From positions 694,191 to 758,190 of the forward strand of contig NZ_SODP01000001.1 in the NCBI RefSeq assembly GCF_004365355.1: a stretch of DNA of 64,000 nt, read 5' to 3'. The notes beneath the pieces were generated by a model. The model saw nothing but the letters and a program-made list of their open reading frames with translations. It ran no database searches and was not told the DNA's origin. Source of the stretch: Kribbella pratensis (GTDB lineage: Bacteria > Actinomycetota > Actinomycetes > Propionibacteriales > Kribbellaceae). Of this stretch, positions 7,825-16,948 are shown piece after piece. Made by a program: the position numbers and the translations under genes. Each line of letters begins with the position of its first letter. Positions within the stretch are counted from its first letter, which is position 1.

Positions 7825-9684
7825 GGTACTGAAGTGAACGTCGAGCTGACCGGTGGGCTGCTGGCGAGCTGGCAGCGGCGGAACCGGGAGGCGACGATTC
7901 CGCATGTCATCGGGGAACTGCGGAAGGCCGGGAACCTCGAGAACCTCCGCCGGCTCGCCGATCCGTCGGTCGGGCCGTACCGCGGGCGCTACCCGTTCCT
8001 GGACACGGATCTGTACAAGACGCTCGAAGGGCTCGCGTACGAGGTGGGCCGCGACGACGCGCCGGCCGGGGCGCGGGAGTTCTTCGACGAGGTCGTCGTC
8101 CTGCTCGACCAGGCGCAGGCCGAGGACGGTTACCTGAACTCGTACTTCCAGGACCCGGACCAGCCCAAGCAGCCGTGGTCGGATCTCGGGTGGGGGCACG
8201 AGCTCTACAACCTCGGCCACCTCATCCAGGCCGCCGTCGCCGCGAACCGCCGGCTCGACGACGACCGGCTGCTGACGATCGCGCGCACGTTCGCCGACCT
8301 CGTGGTGCGCAAGTACGGCGAGCACGGTGAGGAAGTGATCGACGGTCACCCCGAGGTCGAGATGGCGCTCGTCGAGCTGTATCGAGAAACCGGCAATGCG
8401 GACTATCTGACCCAGGCCCGACTATTCGTCGACCGGCGCGGGCAGGGGAAGCTCAAGCACACGATCTTCCCGGGCGAGTACTTCCAGGATCACGTTCCGT
8501 TCCGCGAGTTGCCATCCGTCATCGGGCACGCCGTACGGATGGCCTATCTGGCCGCCGGCGCGACGGATGTGTACCTGGAGACCGGCGATCAGACGCTGCT
8601 GGCCGCGCTCGAGCGTCTGTGGGACGACATGGTCGCGACCAAGCTCTACCTCACCGGCGGCCTCGGCAGCCGGCATTCCGACGAGGCGATCGGCGACCGG
8701 TACGAACTACCGTCCGAGCGTGCGTACGCCGAGACGTGCGCCGCGATCGCGACGATGCAATGGGCCTGGCGGATGTTCGTCGCCACCGGCAAGGCGCCAT
8801 ACCTCGATGTCTACGAGACCGTGCTCTACAACGCTTACGCTGTTGGGCTTTCGGCGGATGGTACGGCGTTCTTCTACGACAACCCGCTGCAGCGCCGGTC
8901 GGATCATGAGCAGCGGTCCGGTGCCGAAGACGGTGGTGAACTGCTGCGGCGCGCGTGGTTCGGATGCCCGTGCTGCCCACCGAACATCGTCCGCTGGATG
9001 TCCGAACTCCAGGACCAGATCGCAATCACCCGCGACGACATCCTGTACGTCGGGGTGTACGCCGACTCGCACATCACCGCTGGTGACCTGGCCATCAGCG
9101 TCTCCACCAACTACCCGTGGGACGGCGAGATCACCCTCACGGTCGAGAACGCACCGGCCGAGGAACGCACGATCGCACTCCGGCTCCCGGCCTGGGCGAC
9201 CGAGGCGACCCTCGCCCTGCCCGGGGCTGCAGGCGAAGCGCCGGCGCTGGGGGACGACGGCTGGGTTGTCGTCCGCCGCACTTTCGTTGCCGGCGACGTC
9301 GTGCGGCTGACGTTGCCGATGGCACCGAGAGCCCATGGATCGCACCCCTACCTGGACGCGACCCGTGACGCGATCGCGGTGGCGCGCGGGCCGCTGGTTT
9401 ATTGCGTCGAGCAACAAGATGTGGGTGCGCCGGTCGACGACCTGATACTGACGCCGAGCGCCGTCCGCACGGCGATCGCGCGGCAGCGCGACGACCATCT
9501 CGTGCTCGAGCTGACCGCCGGCGTTGCACCCGAGCCGCCGGCCGAGCTCTATCCCGTGATCACCGAGGCAACCCAGCAATCCGCCGTCCACGAAGTGCCG
9601 GCGACGTTCATCCCGTACTTCCTGTGGGGAAACCGTGAGGCCCTGGCCATGCGTGTGTGGCTTCGAACCGAAAGAGAAGGCTGA
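7816..9684 (+). CDS. GH127 beta-L-arabinofuranosidase, cytoplasmic
   Basis: GH127 (formerly DUF1680) enzymes release beta-L-arabinofuranose, classically from Hyp-linked arabino-oligosaccharides of plant extensins. This 622-residue protein keeps all four active-site residues known from Bifidobacterium longum HypBA1: the acid/base E290 (DEAIGD), zinc ligands E306 and C308 (AETC), and C386-C387 (CPCCPPN), whose first cysteine is the nucleophile. An (alpha/alpha)6 barrel is followed by beta-sandwich domains. No signal peptide is present, so the substrate must be imported. The ATG at 7816 is taken because it lies 7 nt after the -10 hexamer. It overlaps the next gene by one base (TGATG). Confidence 0.92.
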   Translation: MSHGTEVNVELTGGLLASWQRRNREATIPHVIGELRKAGNLENLRRLADPSVGPYRGRYPFLDTDLYKTLEGLAYEVGRDDAPAGAREFFDEVVVLLDQAQAEDGYLNSYFQDPDQPKQPWSDLGWGHELYNLGHLIQAAVAANRRLDDDRLLTIARTFADLVVRKYGEHGEEVIDGHPEVEMALVELYRETGNADYLTQARLFVDRRGQGKLKHTIFPGEYFQDHVPFRELPSVIGHAVRMAYLAAGATDVYLETGDQTLLAALERLWDDMVATKLYLTGGLGSRHSDEAIGDRYELPSERAYAETCAAIATMQWAWRMFVATGKAPYLDVYETVLYNAYAVGLSADGTAFFYDNPLQRRSDHEQRSGAEDGGELLRRAWFGCPCCPPNIVRWMSELQDQIAITRDDILYVGVYADSHITAGDLAISVSTNYPWDGEITLTVENAPAEERTIALRLPAWATEATLALPGAAGEAPALGDDGWVVVRRTFVAGDVVRLTLPMAPRAHGSHPYLDATRDAIAVARGPLVYCVEQQDVGAPVDDLILTPSAVRTAIARQRDDHLVLELTAGVAPEPPAELYPVITEATQQSAVHEVPATFIPYFLWGNREALAMRVWLRTEREG

Positions 9685-11378
9685 TGAAGAGAACTTCAAT
9701 GCTTGTGGGGCTGGTGGCTACCGCCGCGCTCACCCTCAGCGCGTGCGGTGGCGGCACGTCCGGGACCAGCGGCCAGTCGGCCGGTCCGGATGCCAAGGCG
9801 GGACAGGGCGGCACCTTGCAGGTGCTCGCGAACGCGGCCTTCTCACACCTCGACCCGGCCCGCGGCTTCGACGGCGGCGTCAACAACTTCTACCGGCTGA
9901 TCTACCGGACGCTCACCACCCAGGGCGCCGCACCGGGTGCCGAAGGCACCAAGATCGTCCCGGATCTCGCCACCGACACCGGCAAGCCCAGCGACGGCGG
10001 CAAGACCTGGACGTTCACGCTGAAGGACGGAGTGTTCTTCGAGACCGGTGCGCCGATCACCAGCGCCGACGTGAAGTGGGGTGTCGAGCGCGCCTGGGAT
10101 CCCGAGATCGGCATCGGCTCGCCGTACGCGAAGCAGTTGATCGAGGCGCCCGCGTCGTACCAGGGCCCGTTCAAATCGGGTGACCTGGCAACGATCGCGA
10201 CGCCGGACGCGAAGACGATCGTGTTCCACCTGAAGAAGGCGTTCGCGGACTTCGGCAGCGTGGTCGCGCAGAACACGTTCACGCCGGTGCCGAAGGGCCA
10301 GGGCGCGGGCAATCAGCTGGACAGCAAGCCGATCTCGTCCGGTCCGTACAAGCTCGCCGACTACAAGCCGGGAGCGTCGCTCAAGCTGGTCCGCAACGAC
10401 AAGTGGGACAAGAAGACCGACGACGTCCGTACGGCGAACCCCGACGCGTTCCAGTGGACGTTCGGCCTCGACCCCGCCACGATCGACGAGCGGATGCTCG
10501 CGGGCCAGGGCACGGACGCCGACGCGATCGCCGGGACCGTCCAGGCCGCGACCGTGGCCCGGATGCAGACGCCGCAGCTCAAGCAGCGGACGATGACCGG
10601 CATCAACGGCTGTACGACGTACATGGGGCTGAACACCACGAAGAAGCCGCTGGACAACGTGAAGGTGCGGCAGGCGATCAACCTCGCGGTGAACAAGCAG
10701 ACTGTGCGTGACGCGGACGGCGGATCGGCGCTCGCCGAGATCGGGAACACGATCCAGCCGCCGACGATCACCGGCCGGGTGGACTACGACCCGTACCCGA
10801 GCCCGGACAACAAGGGCGACATCGAAGGCGCGCGCAAACTGCTGACCGAGGCCGGCCTCGCGAACGGCTTCACGATGACGCTCGACACCCGGGCGCAACC
10901 GAAGATGCAGGCGATGGCGGTCGCGATCCAGCAGGCGCTCGAGCCGCTGAAAGTCACCGTGAAGATCAACACGATCGACACCGCGACGTACTACGAGGTG
11001 ATCGGTACGACGTCGCAGCAGCACGACGCGGCGATCACCGGCTGGTGTCCGGACTGGCCGTCCGGCGCGACCTTCCTGCCGCCGCTGTTCGACGGCCGCA
11101 ACATCACCCCGAAGGGCAACACGAACCTGTCCCAGCTGAACGACCCGGGCGTGAACGCCAAGATCGACGAGATCGCAAAGCTGACCGACGTCAACGCGGC
11201 CAACGCGGCGTACGGCGAGCTGGACAAGCAGATCATGGCGCTCGCGCCGGTCGTGCCGCTGCTGTACGAGAAGGTGCTGATGCTTGTCGGTAGCAACATC
11301 GGCGGCGCCTACCTGCACGACGGCTTCTCCGGCGGGATCGACCTGGTCTCGGTCGGGCTCAAGGACGCGGGGAAGTGA
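9684..11378 (+). CDS. Family 5 solute-binding lipoprotein of a peptide-type ABC transporter
   Basis: The 564-residue protein has a lipoprotein signal ending in LTLSAC (C21), then a GGTSGTSG linker and a DppA/OppA-type fold (family 5), the usual binder for peptides, nickel or oligosaccharides. It carries a GWCPDWPSG motif near the C-terminus that recurs in the second binding protein of this window (61825-63582). It directly follows the GH127 gene and precedes two permeases and two ATPases, so it should deliver the GH127 substrate or a related glycopeptide. Ligand identity cannot be read from the sequence. Confidence 0.93.
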   Translation: MKRTSMLVGLVATAALTLSACGGGTSGTSGQSAGPDAKAGQGGTLQVLANAAFSHLDPARGFDGGVNNFYRLIYRTLTTQGAAPGAEGTKIVPDLATDTGKPSDGGKTWTFTLKDGVFFETGAPITSADVKWGVERAWDPEIGIGSPYAKQLIEAPASYQGPFKSGDLATIATPDAKTIVFHLKKAFADFGSVVAQNTFTPVPKGQGAGNQLDSKPISSGPYKLADYKPGASLKLVRNDKWDKKTDDVRTANPDAFQWTFGLDPATIDERMLAGQGTDADAIAGTVQAATVARMQTPQLKQRTMTGINGCTTYMGLNTTKKPLDNVKVRQAINLAVNKQTVRDADGGSALAEIGNTIQPPTITGRVDYDPYPSPDNKGDIEGARKLLTEAGLANGFTMTLDTRAQPKMQAMAVAIQQALEPLKVTVKINTIDTATYYEVIGTTSQQHDAAITGWCPDWPSGATFLPPLFDGRNITPKGNTNLSQLNDPGVNAKIDEIAKLTDVNAANAAYGELDKQIMALAPVVPLLYEKVLMLVGSNIGGAYLHDGFSGGIDLVSVGLKDAGK

Positions 11379-12346
11379 CGACCACCGCCGGGGGGACAGG
11401 CGCAGCTCTGCTCGAGGTACCGGAGGTAGGACCGTCGGCACCCGCCGGCGGTCCGCCGACCTCGGGCCGGCGGATCCCCACCACGATCACCGGGGACAAG
11501 GGCGCGCTGGCGTGCCTGGTGTTCCTGGCGATCGTGGTGCTGATGGCGGTCGCCGCTCCGCTGATCACCAAGCTCAGCGGGTGGGGGCCGTACCAGTTCG
11601 ACTCGGCCGCGATCAACTCCGACCTGGGCGGCGTACCGCACGGCTCGCTGGGCGGGATCAGCGGCTCGCACTGGTTCGGCGTCGAACCGCAGAACGGCCG
11701 CGACCTGTTCGCCCGGATCGTGTACGGCGCGCGCGTGTCGATCACGATCTCGTTGTCGGCGACGCTGCTGACCGGGATCCTCGGCGTCGTGCTCGGCATG
11801 CTGGCCGGGTTCTACCGCGGTTGGGTCGACCAGGTGATCTCGCGTCTGATGGACTTCCTGATGGCGTTCCCCGCGCTGATCTTCATGATCGCGATCCTGT
11901 CGTCGCTGCCTTCGGGCAACCGGCCGGTGCTGCTGGTCGTGGTGATCAGCGTGTTCGGCTGGCCGTACCTGGCCCGGGTGATCCGCGGGCAGACGATGAC
12001 GCTGGCCAACCGTGAGTTCGTCGAGGCGGCGCGGGCCTCCGGAGCCAAGGACACCCAGGTGGTGTTCCGGGAGATCCTGCCGAACCTGCGCGGCTCGATC
12101 GTGGTGATGACGACGCTGGCGATCCCCGGCTTCATCGGCACCGAGGCCGGGCTGTCGTTCCTCGGCGTCGGCGTCTCGCCGCCGACCGCGTCGTGGGGCC
12201 AGATGATCGCGAGCTCGGTCAGTTGGTACTCCGTCGACCCGATGTTCTTCGCGATCCCGGGCGCGTTCCTGTTCCTCACCGTGCTCTCGCTGACCGTCCT
12301 CGGCGACAAGATCCGCACGCTGATCGACCAGGGGGAGGCAGCATGA
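11375..12346 (+). CDS. DppC-type ABC transporter permease
   Basis: This 323-residue inner-membrane permease has an N-terminal cytoplasmic extension rich in Gly/Pro (about 45 residues), a first membrane helix, a periplasmic loop with HWFGVEPQNGRDLFARI (the hallmark of DppC/OppC proteins) and five further helices. The EAA coupling loop is EFVEAARASGAKDTQVVFREILPN. It starts with GTG in a 4-bp GTGA overlap with the binding protein and pairs with the following DppB-type permease to form the channel. Confidence 0.93.
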   Translation: MTTTAGGTGAALLEVPEVGPSAPAGGPPTSGRRIPTTITGDKGALACLVFLAIVVLMAVAAPLITKLSGWGPYQFDSAAINSDLGGVPHGSLGGISGSHWFGVEPQNGRDLFARIVYGARVSITISLSATLLTGILGVVLGMLAGFYRGWVDQVISRLMDFLMAFPALIFMIAILSSLPSGNRPVLLVVVISVFGWPYLARVIRGQTMTLANREFVEAARASGAKDTQVVFREILPNLRGSIVVMTTLAIPGFIGTEAGLSFLGVGVSPPTASWGQMIASSVSWYSVDPMFFAIPGAFLFLTVLSLTVLGDKIRTLIDQGEAA

Positions 12347-13326
12347 CCCGGTATGTCTTGGGCCGGCTCGGTAGCGTCGTACTGATCCTGCTGGCCGTGT
12401 GTCTGTTTACGTACCTGATCTTCTTCAAGCTGTCACCGGATCCCGCGGTGATGATCTGCGGCAAGACGTGTACGCCGGACCGGATCAACTCGATCCGCGA
12501 CGTGCTCGGGCTGAACCAGCCGATCCTGACCCAGTTCTGGGAGTTCCTGCGCGGCATCTTCGCGGGCCGTCAGTACGGCTCGGTGCACTGCCCGGCGCCG
12601 TGTCTCGGCTACAGCTTCCAGACCAACGAGTCGGTGTGGAGCATGATCACCGCGCGGCTGCCCGTCAGCATCACGGTCGCGGTCGGCGCCGCCGTACTGT
12701 GGCTGCTCGCCGGTGTCATCGGCGGTCTCGTCAGCGCCGTGAAACAAGGAACCTGGTGGGACCGTACTGCGATGGCACTCGCACTCGGCGGCGTGAGTGT
12801 GCCGAACTACGTGCTCGCGCTGCTGCTGCAGTACGTGCTCGTGGTGAAGCTGCAGGTGCTGCCGTTCCCGTCGGCGGTGCCGTTCGCGGACAACCCGGTG
12901 CTGTGGTTCGAGTCGTACCTGATGACATGGGTCGTGCTGGCGGTCGGCTACGCCTGTCTGTACGCACGGTTGACCCGGAGCAACGTCATCGACACCTTGT
13001 CGGAGAACTACTTCCGTACTGCGCGCGCCAAGGGACTGAGCGGATCGCTGATCATGCGCCGCCATGCACTGCGGCCGGCGCTGACACCGATCACGACGAT
13101 CTTCGGGATGGACTTCGCCGGACTGCTCGGCGGCGCGTTGATCACCGAGACCGTGTTCGGGCTGAACGGGATCGGCAAGATGGCCGCCGACTCGATCGCC
13201 AAGAACGACCAGCCGGTGATCATGGCGGTGACCCTGCTCGCCGCGTTCTTCGTTGTCATCGGCAACGTGGTGGTGGACCTGCTGTACACGGCGCTGGATC
13301 CGCGGGTGCGGGTGGTGTCGTCATGA
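12343..13326 (+). CDS. DppB-type ABC transporter permease with four extracytoplasmic cysteines
   Basis: The 327-residue protein starts with the DppB-like MTRYVLGRLGSVVLILL helix and has six predicted membrane helices, with the EAA loop NYFRTARAKGLSGSLIMRRHALRPA. The long loop after the first helix contains C39 and C43 (CGKTC) and C83 and C87 (CPAPC). The same pattern is found in the DppB-type protein at the right end of the window. Ordinary DppB loops do not need cysteines, so disulfide bonds or metal binding outside the membrane are possible. It overlaps the genes on both sides by ATGA. Confidence 0.92.
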   Translation: MTRYVLGRLGSVVLILLAVCLFTYLIFFKLSPDPAVMICGKTCTPDRINSIRDVLGLNQPILTQFWEFLRGIFAGRQYGSVHCPAPCLGYSFQTNESVWSMITARLPVSITVAVGAAVLWLLAGVIGGLVSAVKQGTWWDRTAMALALGGVSVPNYVLALLLQYVLVVKLQVLPFPSAVPFADNPVLWFESYLMTWVVLAVGYACLYARLTRSNVIDTLSENYFRTARAKGLSGSLIMRRHALRPALTPITTIFGMDFAGLLGGALITETVFGLNGIGKMAADSIAKNDQPVIMAVTLLAAFFVVIGNVVVDLLYTALDPRVRVVSS

Positions 13327-14123
13327 GCGATCTCTTTGTTGTCGACAGTCTGACGGTCACCCTTCCGACAAGTCGTGGGCCGGTCGACGTGGTGAAAGAC
13401 GTGTCGTTCACCGTCGGCCGCGACGACACCGTCGGGATCGTCGGCGAGTCCGGGTCGGGCAAGTCGATGACCGCGCTCGCCGTCCTCGGTCTGCTGCCGC
13501 GCGGTGCGCAGACGTCCGGGAGTGTTCGGCTGGAGGGCACCGAGTTGCTCGGCAAGTCGGAACGGGAGCTCAGAGCCGTGCGTGGCAACGCGATCTCGAT
13601 GGTCTTCCAGGATCCGCTGTCGTCGCTGAATCCCTACTACACCGTGGGTCTGCAGATCTCGGAGATGTACCAGACCCATCGCGGTGGATCGCGCCGGGCG
13701 GCGAAGCACGTGGCGATCGAGGCCCTCGAGCGGGTCGGAATTCCTGATCCCGGCCGGCGGGTCGATCACTATCCGCACCAGTTCTCCGGTGGCCAACGGC
13801 AACGAGTCATGATCGCGATGGCGTTGTGCTGCTCGCCGTCGTTGCTGATCGCCGACGAGCCGACGACCGCACTCGACGTGACGGTACAGGCGCAGATCCT
13901 CGAGTTGCTGGCCGAACTCCAGTCGACGACCGGGACCGGGATGATCTTCATCACCCACGACCTGGCGGTGATCAGCTCGATCGCGCAGCGGGTGCTGGTG
14001 ATGCGCGAGGGCGATCCGGTCGAGTACGGGTCGGCCGAGCAGGTGTTCTCGGATCCCCGCCACGAGTACACGCGGATGCTGCTGGACGCCGTACCCAGGA
14101 TCGATGACGAGGTATCAGCATGA
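13323..14123 (+). CDS. DppD-type ABC transporter ATP-binding protein
   Basis: The 266-residue ATPase has Walker A GESGSGKS, Q-loop VFQDPLSSLNP, signature FSGGQRQR, Walker B LLIADEPTTALD and the H-loop THDLAVI. It ends with the oligopeptide/dipeptide C-terminal region (HEYTRMLLDAVP). It powers the transporter with the next gene as partner. It is coupled on both sides by ATGA overlaps. Confidence 0.94.
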   Translation: MSDLFVVDSLTVTLPTSRGPVDVVKDVSFTVGRDDTVGIVGESGSGKSMTALAVLGLLPRGAQTSGSVRLEGTELLGKSERELRAVRGNAISMVFQDPLSSLNPYYTVGLQISEMYQTHRGGSRRAAKHVAIEALERVGIPDPGRRVDHYPHQFSGGQRQRVMIAMALCCSPSLLIADEPTTALDVTVQAQILELLAELQSTTGTGMIFITHDLAVISSIAQRVLVMREGDPVEYGSAEQVFSDPRHEYTRMLLDAVPRIDDEVSA

Positions 14124-14944
14124 CGTTGCTGCAGGTTCGCGGCGTGACGAAGCAGTTCGTCACCCGGAGCGAAGGCGCGATGGCGAAGAGGTCCACGTTC
14201 ACCGCGGTCGACGACGTGAGCTTCGAGGTCGAGCTCGGTGAGACGCTCGCGATCGTGGGGGAGTCGGGCAGCGGGAAGTCGACGACCGCGCGGATCGCGG
14301 CCCGGTTGCTGGAGCCGACGAGCGGGTCGGTCGTGTTCGACGGGCAGGACGTGACCCGGGCCGGAGGCAAGGAGCTGGCGACGTTCCGGAACAACGTGCA
14401 GGTGGTGTTCCAGGACCCGTTCTCGTCGCTCAACCCGCGCTACACGGTCGAGCGGATCATTACCGCGCCGCTCACGTATCAAGGGATCGCGCCGGCCGGT
14501 GGGCGACGGGCGTTCACGCAGGAGTTGATGGAACGCGTCGGGCTCAACCCGGACCACTACCGGCGTTACCCGGCGCAGTTCTCCGGCGGGCAGGCGCAGC
14601 GGATCGGGATCGCTCGCGCGCTCGCGGTGAACCCGAAGCTGGTGATCTGCGACGAGGCGGTGTCGGCGCTCGACGTGTCGATCCAGGCGCAGGTGCTGGA
14701 ACTGCTGATGCGGCTGCAGCGGGAGAGCGGGTTCAGCTACATCTTCATCGCGCACGACCTCGCGGTCGTGCGGCAGATCTCCCAGCGTGTGGCTGTGATG
14801 AACAGAGGCAGAATCGTGGAGGTCGGGTCGCGGGACCAGGTGTTCGGCGATCCACAGGACGAGTACACGAAGACGCTGCTGGCCGCCGTACCGCGGATCA
14901 ACCCCGAGTGGGATGCCAGACGCAGGCAGAAAGAGGCTTCATGA
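14120..14944 (+). CDS. DppF-type ABC transporter ATP-binding protein
   Basis: The 274-residue second ATPase has Walker A GESGSGKST, Q-loop VFQDPFSSLNPRY, signature FSGGQAQR, Walker B LVICDEAVSALD and HDLAVV. The Walker B reads DEAVSALD instead of the usual DEPTSALD, which is common in DppF/OppF proteins. Together with the DppD-type partner it forms the heterodimeric motor of the transporter. ATGA overlaps on both sides place it inside one coupled transcript. Confidence 0.93.
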   Translation: MTLLQVRGVTKQFVTRSEGAMAKRSTFTAVDDVSFEVELGETLAIVGESGSGKSTTARIAARLLEPTSGSVVFDGQDVTRAGGKELATFRNNVQVVFQDPFSSLNPRYTVERIITAPLTYQGIAPAGGRRAFTQELMERVGLNPDHYRRYPAQFSGGQAQRIGIARALAVNPKLVICDEAVSALDVSIQAQVLELLMRLQRESGFSYIFIAHDLAVVRQISQRVAVMNRGRIVEVGSRDQVFGDPQDEYTKTLLAAVPRINPEWDARRRQKEAS

Positions 14945-16218
14945 TCAGCTACACGATTCCAGGTATGCACGTCCGCGAGCACATCGTCGACGTTCCGCTC
15001 GACTGGTCGGAACCGGGCGAGACGATCAGGGTCTTCGCCCGCGAACTCGTCGACCCGACCCGCAAGAACGACGACCTGCCGTGTCTGCTGTTCCTCCAGG
15101 GCGGTCCGGGCGGCAGGGGCCCGCGGCCGGTCGGCGTGACCGGGTGGATCGGGCAGGCTCTGAAGAACTATCGGGTCGTCCTGATGGACCAGCGGGGCAC
15201 AGGCCGGAGTACGCCGGTCACGCGCCGGCGGATCGCGACGATGTCGGCCGAGGAAGGCGCCGACTATCTCGCGTGCTTCCGGGCGGACTCGATCATCGCC
15301 GACGCCGAGCACCTGCGGACGACGGTCTTCGGCGACAAGCCGTGGTCGACGCTCGGTCAGAGCTACGGCGGATTCCTCACGCTCACCTATCTCTCCAAGG
15401 CGCCCGAGGGTCTGACAGCGTGTTACGTCACTGGCGGGCTCGCCTCGATCGATCCGTCGGCGGCCGAGGTGTACCGGCGTACCTATCCGCGGGTCGAGGC
15501 CAAGAACCGCGAGTTCTACAAGCGCTACCCGCACAACGTCGAGCGGGTCGGTGCGATCGCGGACCGGCTGGCGGCGGACGACGTACGGCTGCCGGATGGC
15601 GATCGGCTGACGGTACGCCGGTTCCAGTCGCTCGGGATCGCGTTCGGGATGAAGCCTGGATACGAGCGGATCCACTGGCTGATCGACGAGGCGTTCGACG
15701 AGGACGAGCTCTCGGACACCTTCCTCGGGCAGGCTCTCGACCTGTCGTCGTACCTCGAGGAGCCGTTGTTCGCCGCGCTGCAGGAGAGCATCTACGGATC
15801 CGGTGAGGGCGCGACCGGCTGGGCGGCCGAGGCGGAGCGGGCGCGGCGCCCGGAGTTCGCCGAGGACGCGCGGCCGCTGCTGTTCACCGGCGAGATGATG
15901 TATCCCTGGATGTTCTCCGAGATCCGCGGGCTGCGGCCGTTCCAGGGCGCGGTCGAGCTGATGGCGCAGCGGCCGCAGTGGCCCGAGCTGTACGACCTCG
16001 ACCGGCTCGCGGCGAACGACGTACCGGTCGCTGCGGCCGTGTACTTCGACGACATGTACGTCGACTCCGGGCTGCAGCTCGACACCGCGGGGCGGGTCGG
16101 AAATCTGCAGGCCTGGGTGACGAACGAGTACGAGCACGACGGCCTCGGGTCGGACCGCGTGTTCGAGCGGCTCGCCGACTTGGTCGCGTCGATCGGGGGT
16201 GGCATCCCAGCGCGGTGA
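14941..16218 (+). CDS. S33 family alpha/beta hydrolase, prolyl-aminopeptidase-like
   Basis: The 425-residue protein is an alpha/beta hydrolase of peptidase family S33. The oxyanion motif is QGGPGG (53-58), the nucleophile elbow is GQSYGG with S141, MDQRGTGRS sits in between, and a HDG near residue 400 is the likely catalytic histidine. S33 prolyl aminopeptidases remove N-terminal proline, and some accept hydroxyproline. It has no signal peptide and is coupled by ATGA to the last ATPase gene. Sharing an operon with GH127 and a peptide importer suggests it trims proline- or hydroxyproline-containing peptides after sugar removal; that is inference. An esterase role is the alternative. Confidence 0.85.
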   Translation: MISYTIPGMHVREHIVDVPLDWSEPGETIRVFARELVDPTRKNDDLPCLLFLQGGPGGRGPRPVGVTGWIGQALKNYRVVLMDQRGTGRSTPVTRRRIATMSAEEGADYLACFRADSIIADAEHLRTTVFGDKPWSTLGQSYGGFLTLTYLSKAPEGLTACYVTGGLASIDPSAAEVYRRTYPRVEAKNREFYKRYPHNVERVGAIADRLAADDVRLPDGDRLTVRRFQSLGIAFGMKPGYERIHWLIDEAFDEDELSDTFLGQALDLSSYLEEPLFAALQESIYGSGEGATGWAAEAERARRPEFAEDARPLLFTGEMMYPWMFSEIRGLRPFQGAVELMAQRPQWPELYDLDRLAANDVPVAAAVYFDDMYVDSGLQLDTAGRVGNLQAWVTNEYEHDGLGSDRVFERLADLVASIGGGIPAR

Positions 16219-16261
16219 GGCGCGGTGTTTCACAATAGGCGGCGACCCTGGGAGGTGAGCG

Positions 16262-16948
16262 ATGACTGCCGATTCGACCGAGCCGATGCCGAGCGTACGG
16301 CGGCTCGCACAGCGCGAGAACCTGCGTGACAGCGTTGCCAACGCACTGCGGGCGGCGGTGATCTCCGGTGAGCTGAAGCCGGGGGAGGTGTACTCCGCGC
16401 CGACGCTCGGGGCGCGGTTCGGGGTCTCCGCGACGCCGGTGCGCGAGGCGATGCTGGACCTGGTCCGCGAGGGTCTGGTGATCTCCCTGCGGAACAAGGG
16501 TTTCCGGGTCACCGAGGTGTCCGACGAGGACCTCGACAACGTGGCCGCGGTCCGGCAGCTGATCGAGCCGCCGACGATCCGGGACGTCGTACCGGCGATT
16601 CCGGCCGCGGACTACCCGCGGTTGCGCCGGCTCGCCGAGGACATCGTGGTCGCGGCGCAGGCGGGCGACCTGATCGCGTACATCGAGGCGGATCGGGTCT
16701 TCCATGTCACGCTGCTCGCGTACTCCGGCAACCAGAAGCTCGTCGACGTCGTATCAGACCTGCGCTCCCAGACCCGTCTGCTCGGTCTCACGCCATTGGT
16801 CGAGAGCGGCCGGCTGCTCCCGTCGGCCACCGAGCACCACGAGCTGATGGACCTGGTCGAGGCCGGCGACGGCGAGGGCGCCGAACAGCTGATGCGTCGG
16901 CACATCGGCCATGTCCGCGGATTGTGGGCCCGCTCTCAGAGCAGCTGA
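16262..16948 (+). CDS. GntR/FadR-type transcriptional regulator (FCD domain)
   Basis: The 228-residue regulator has an N-terminal GntR winged helix (residues about 20-85, with TLGARFGVSATPVREAMLDL) and a helical FCD ligand domain. That domain has the expected metal-binding histidines in VFHVTLL, ATEHHEL and RRHIGHVRG. A GGGAGGTGA ribosome site precedes the ATG. It follows the S33 gene after 43 bp and may be cotranscribed or have its own promoter. It is the best candidate for binding the inverted repeat at 7788-7824. The 3' end overlaps the convergent TetR gene by 13 bp. Confidence 0.9.
   Translation: MTADSTEPMPSVRRLAQRENLRDSVANALRAAVISGELKPGEVYSAPTLGARFGVSATPVREAMLDLVREGLVISLRNKGFRVTEVSDEDLDNVAAVRQLIEPPTIRDVVPAIPAADYPRLRRLAEDIVVAAQAGDLIAYIEADRVFHVTLLAYSGNQKLVDVVSDLRSQTRLLGLTPLVESGRLLPSATEHHELMDLVEAGDGEGAEQLMRRHIGHVRGLWARSQSS

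Noticed and set aside
14737..16539. 600-codon minus-strand reading frame opposite the S33 gene
   Set aside because: It lies antisense to a gene with clear alpha/beta hydrolase motifs and spans parts of three sense genes.
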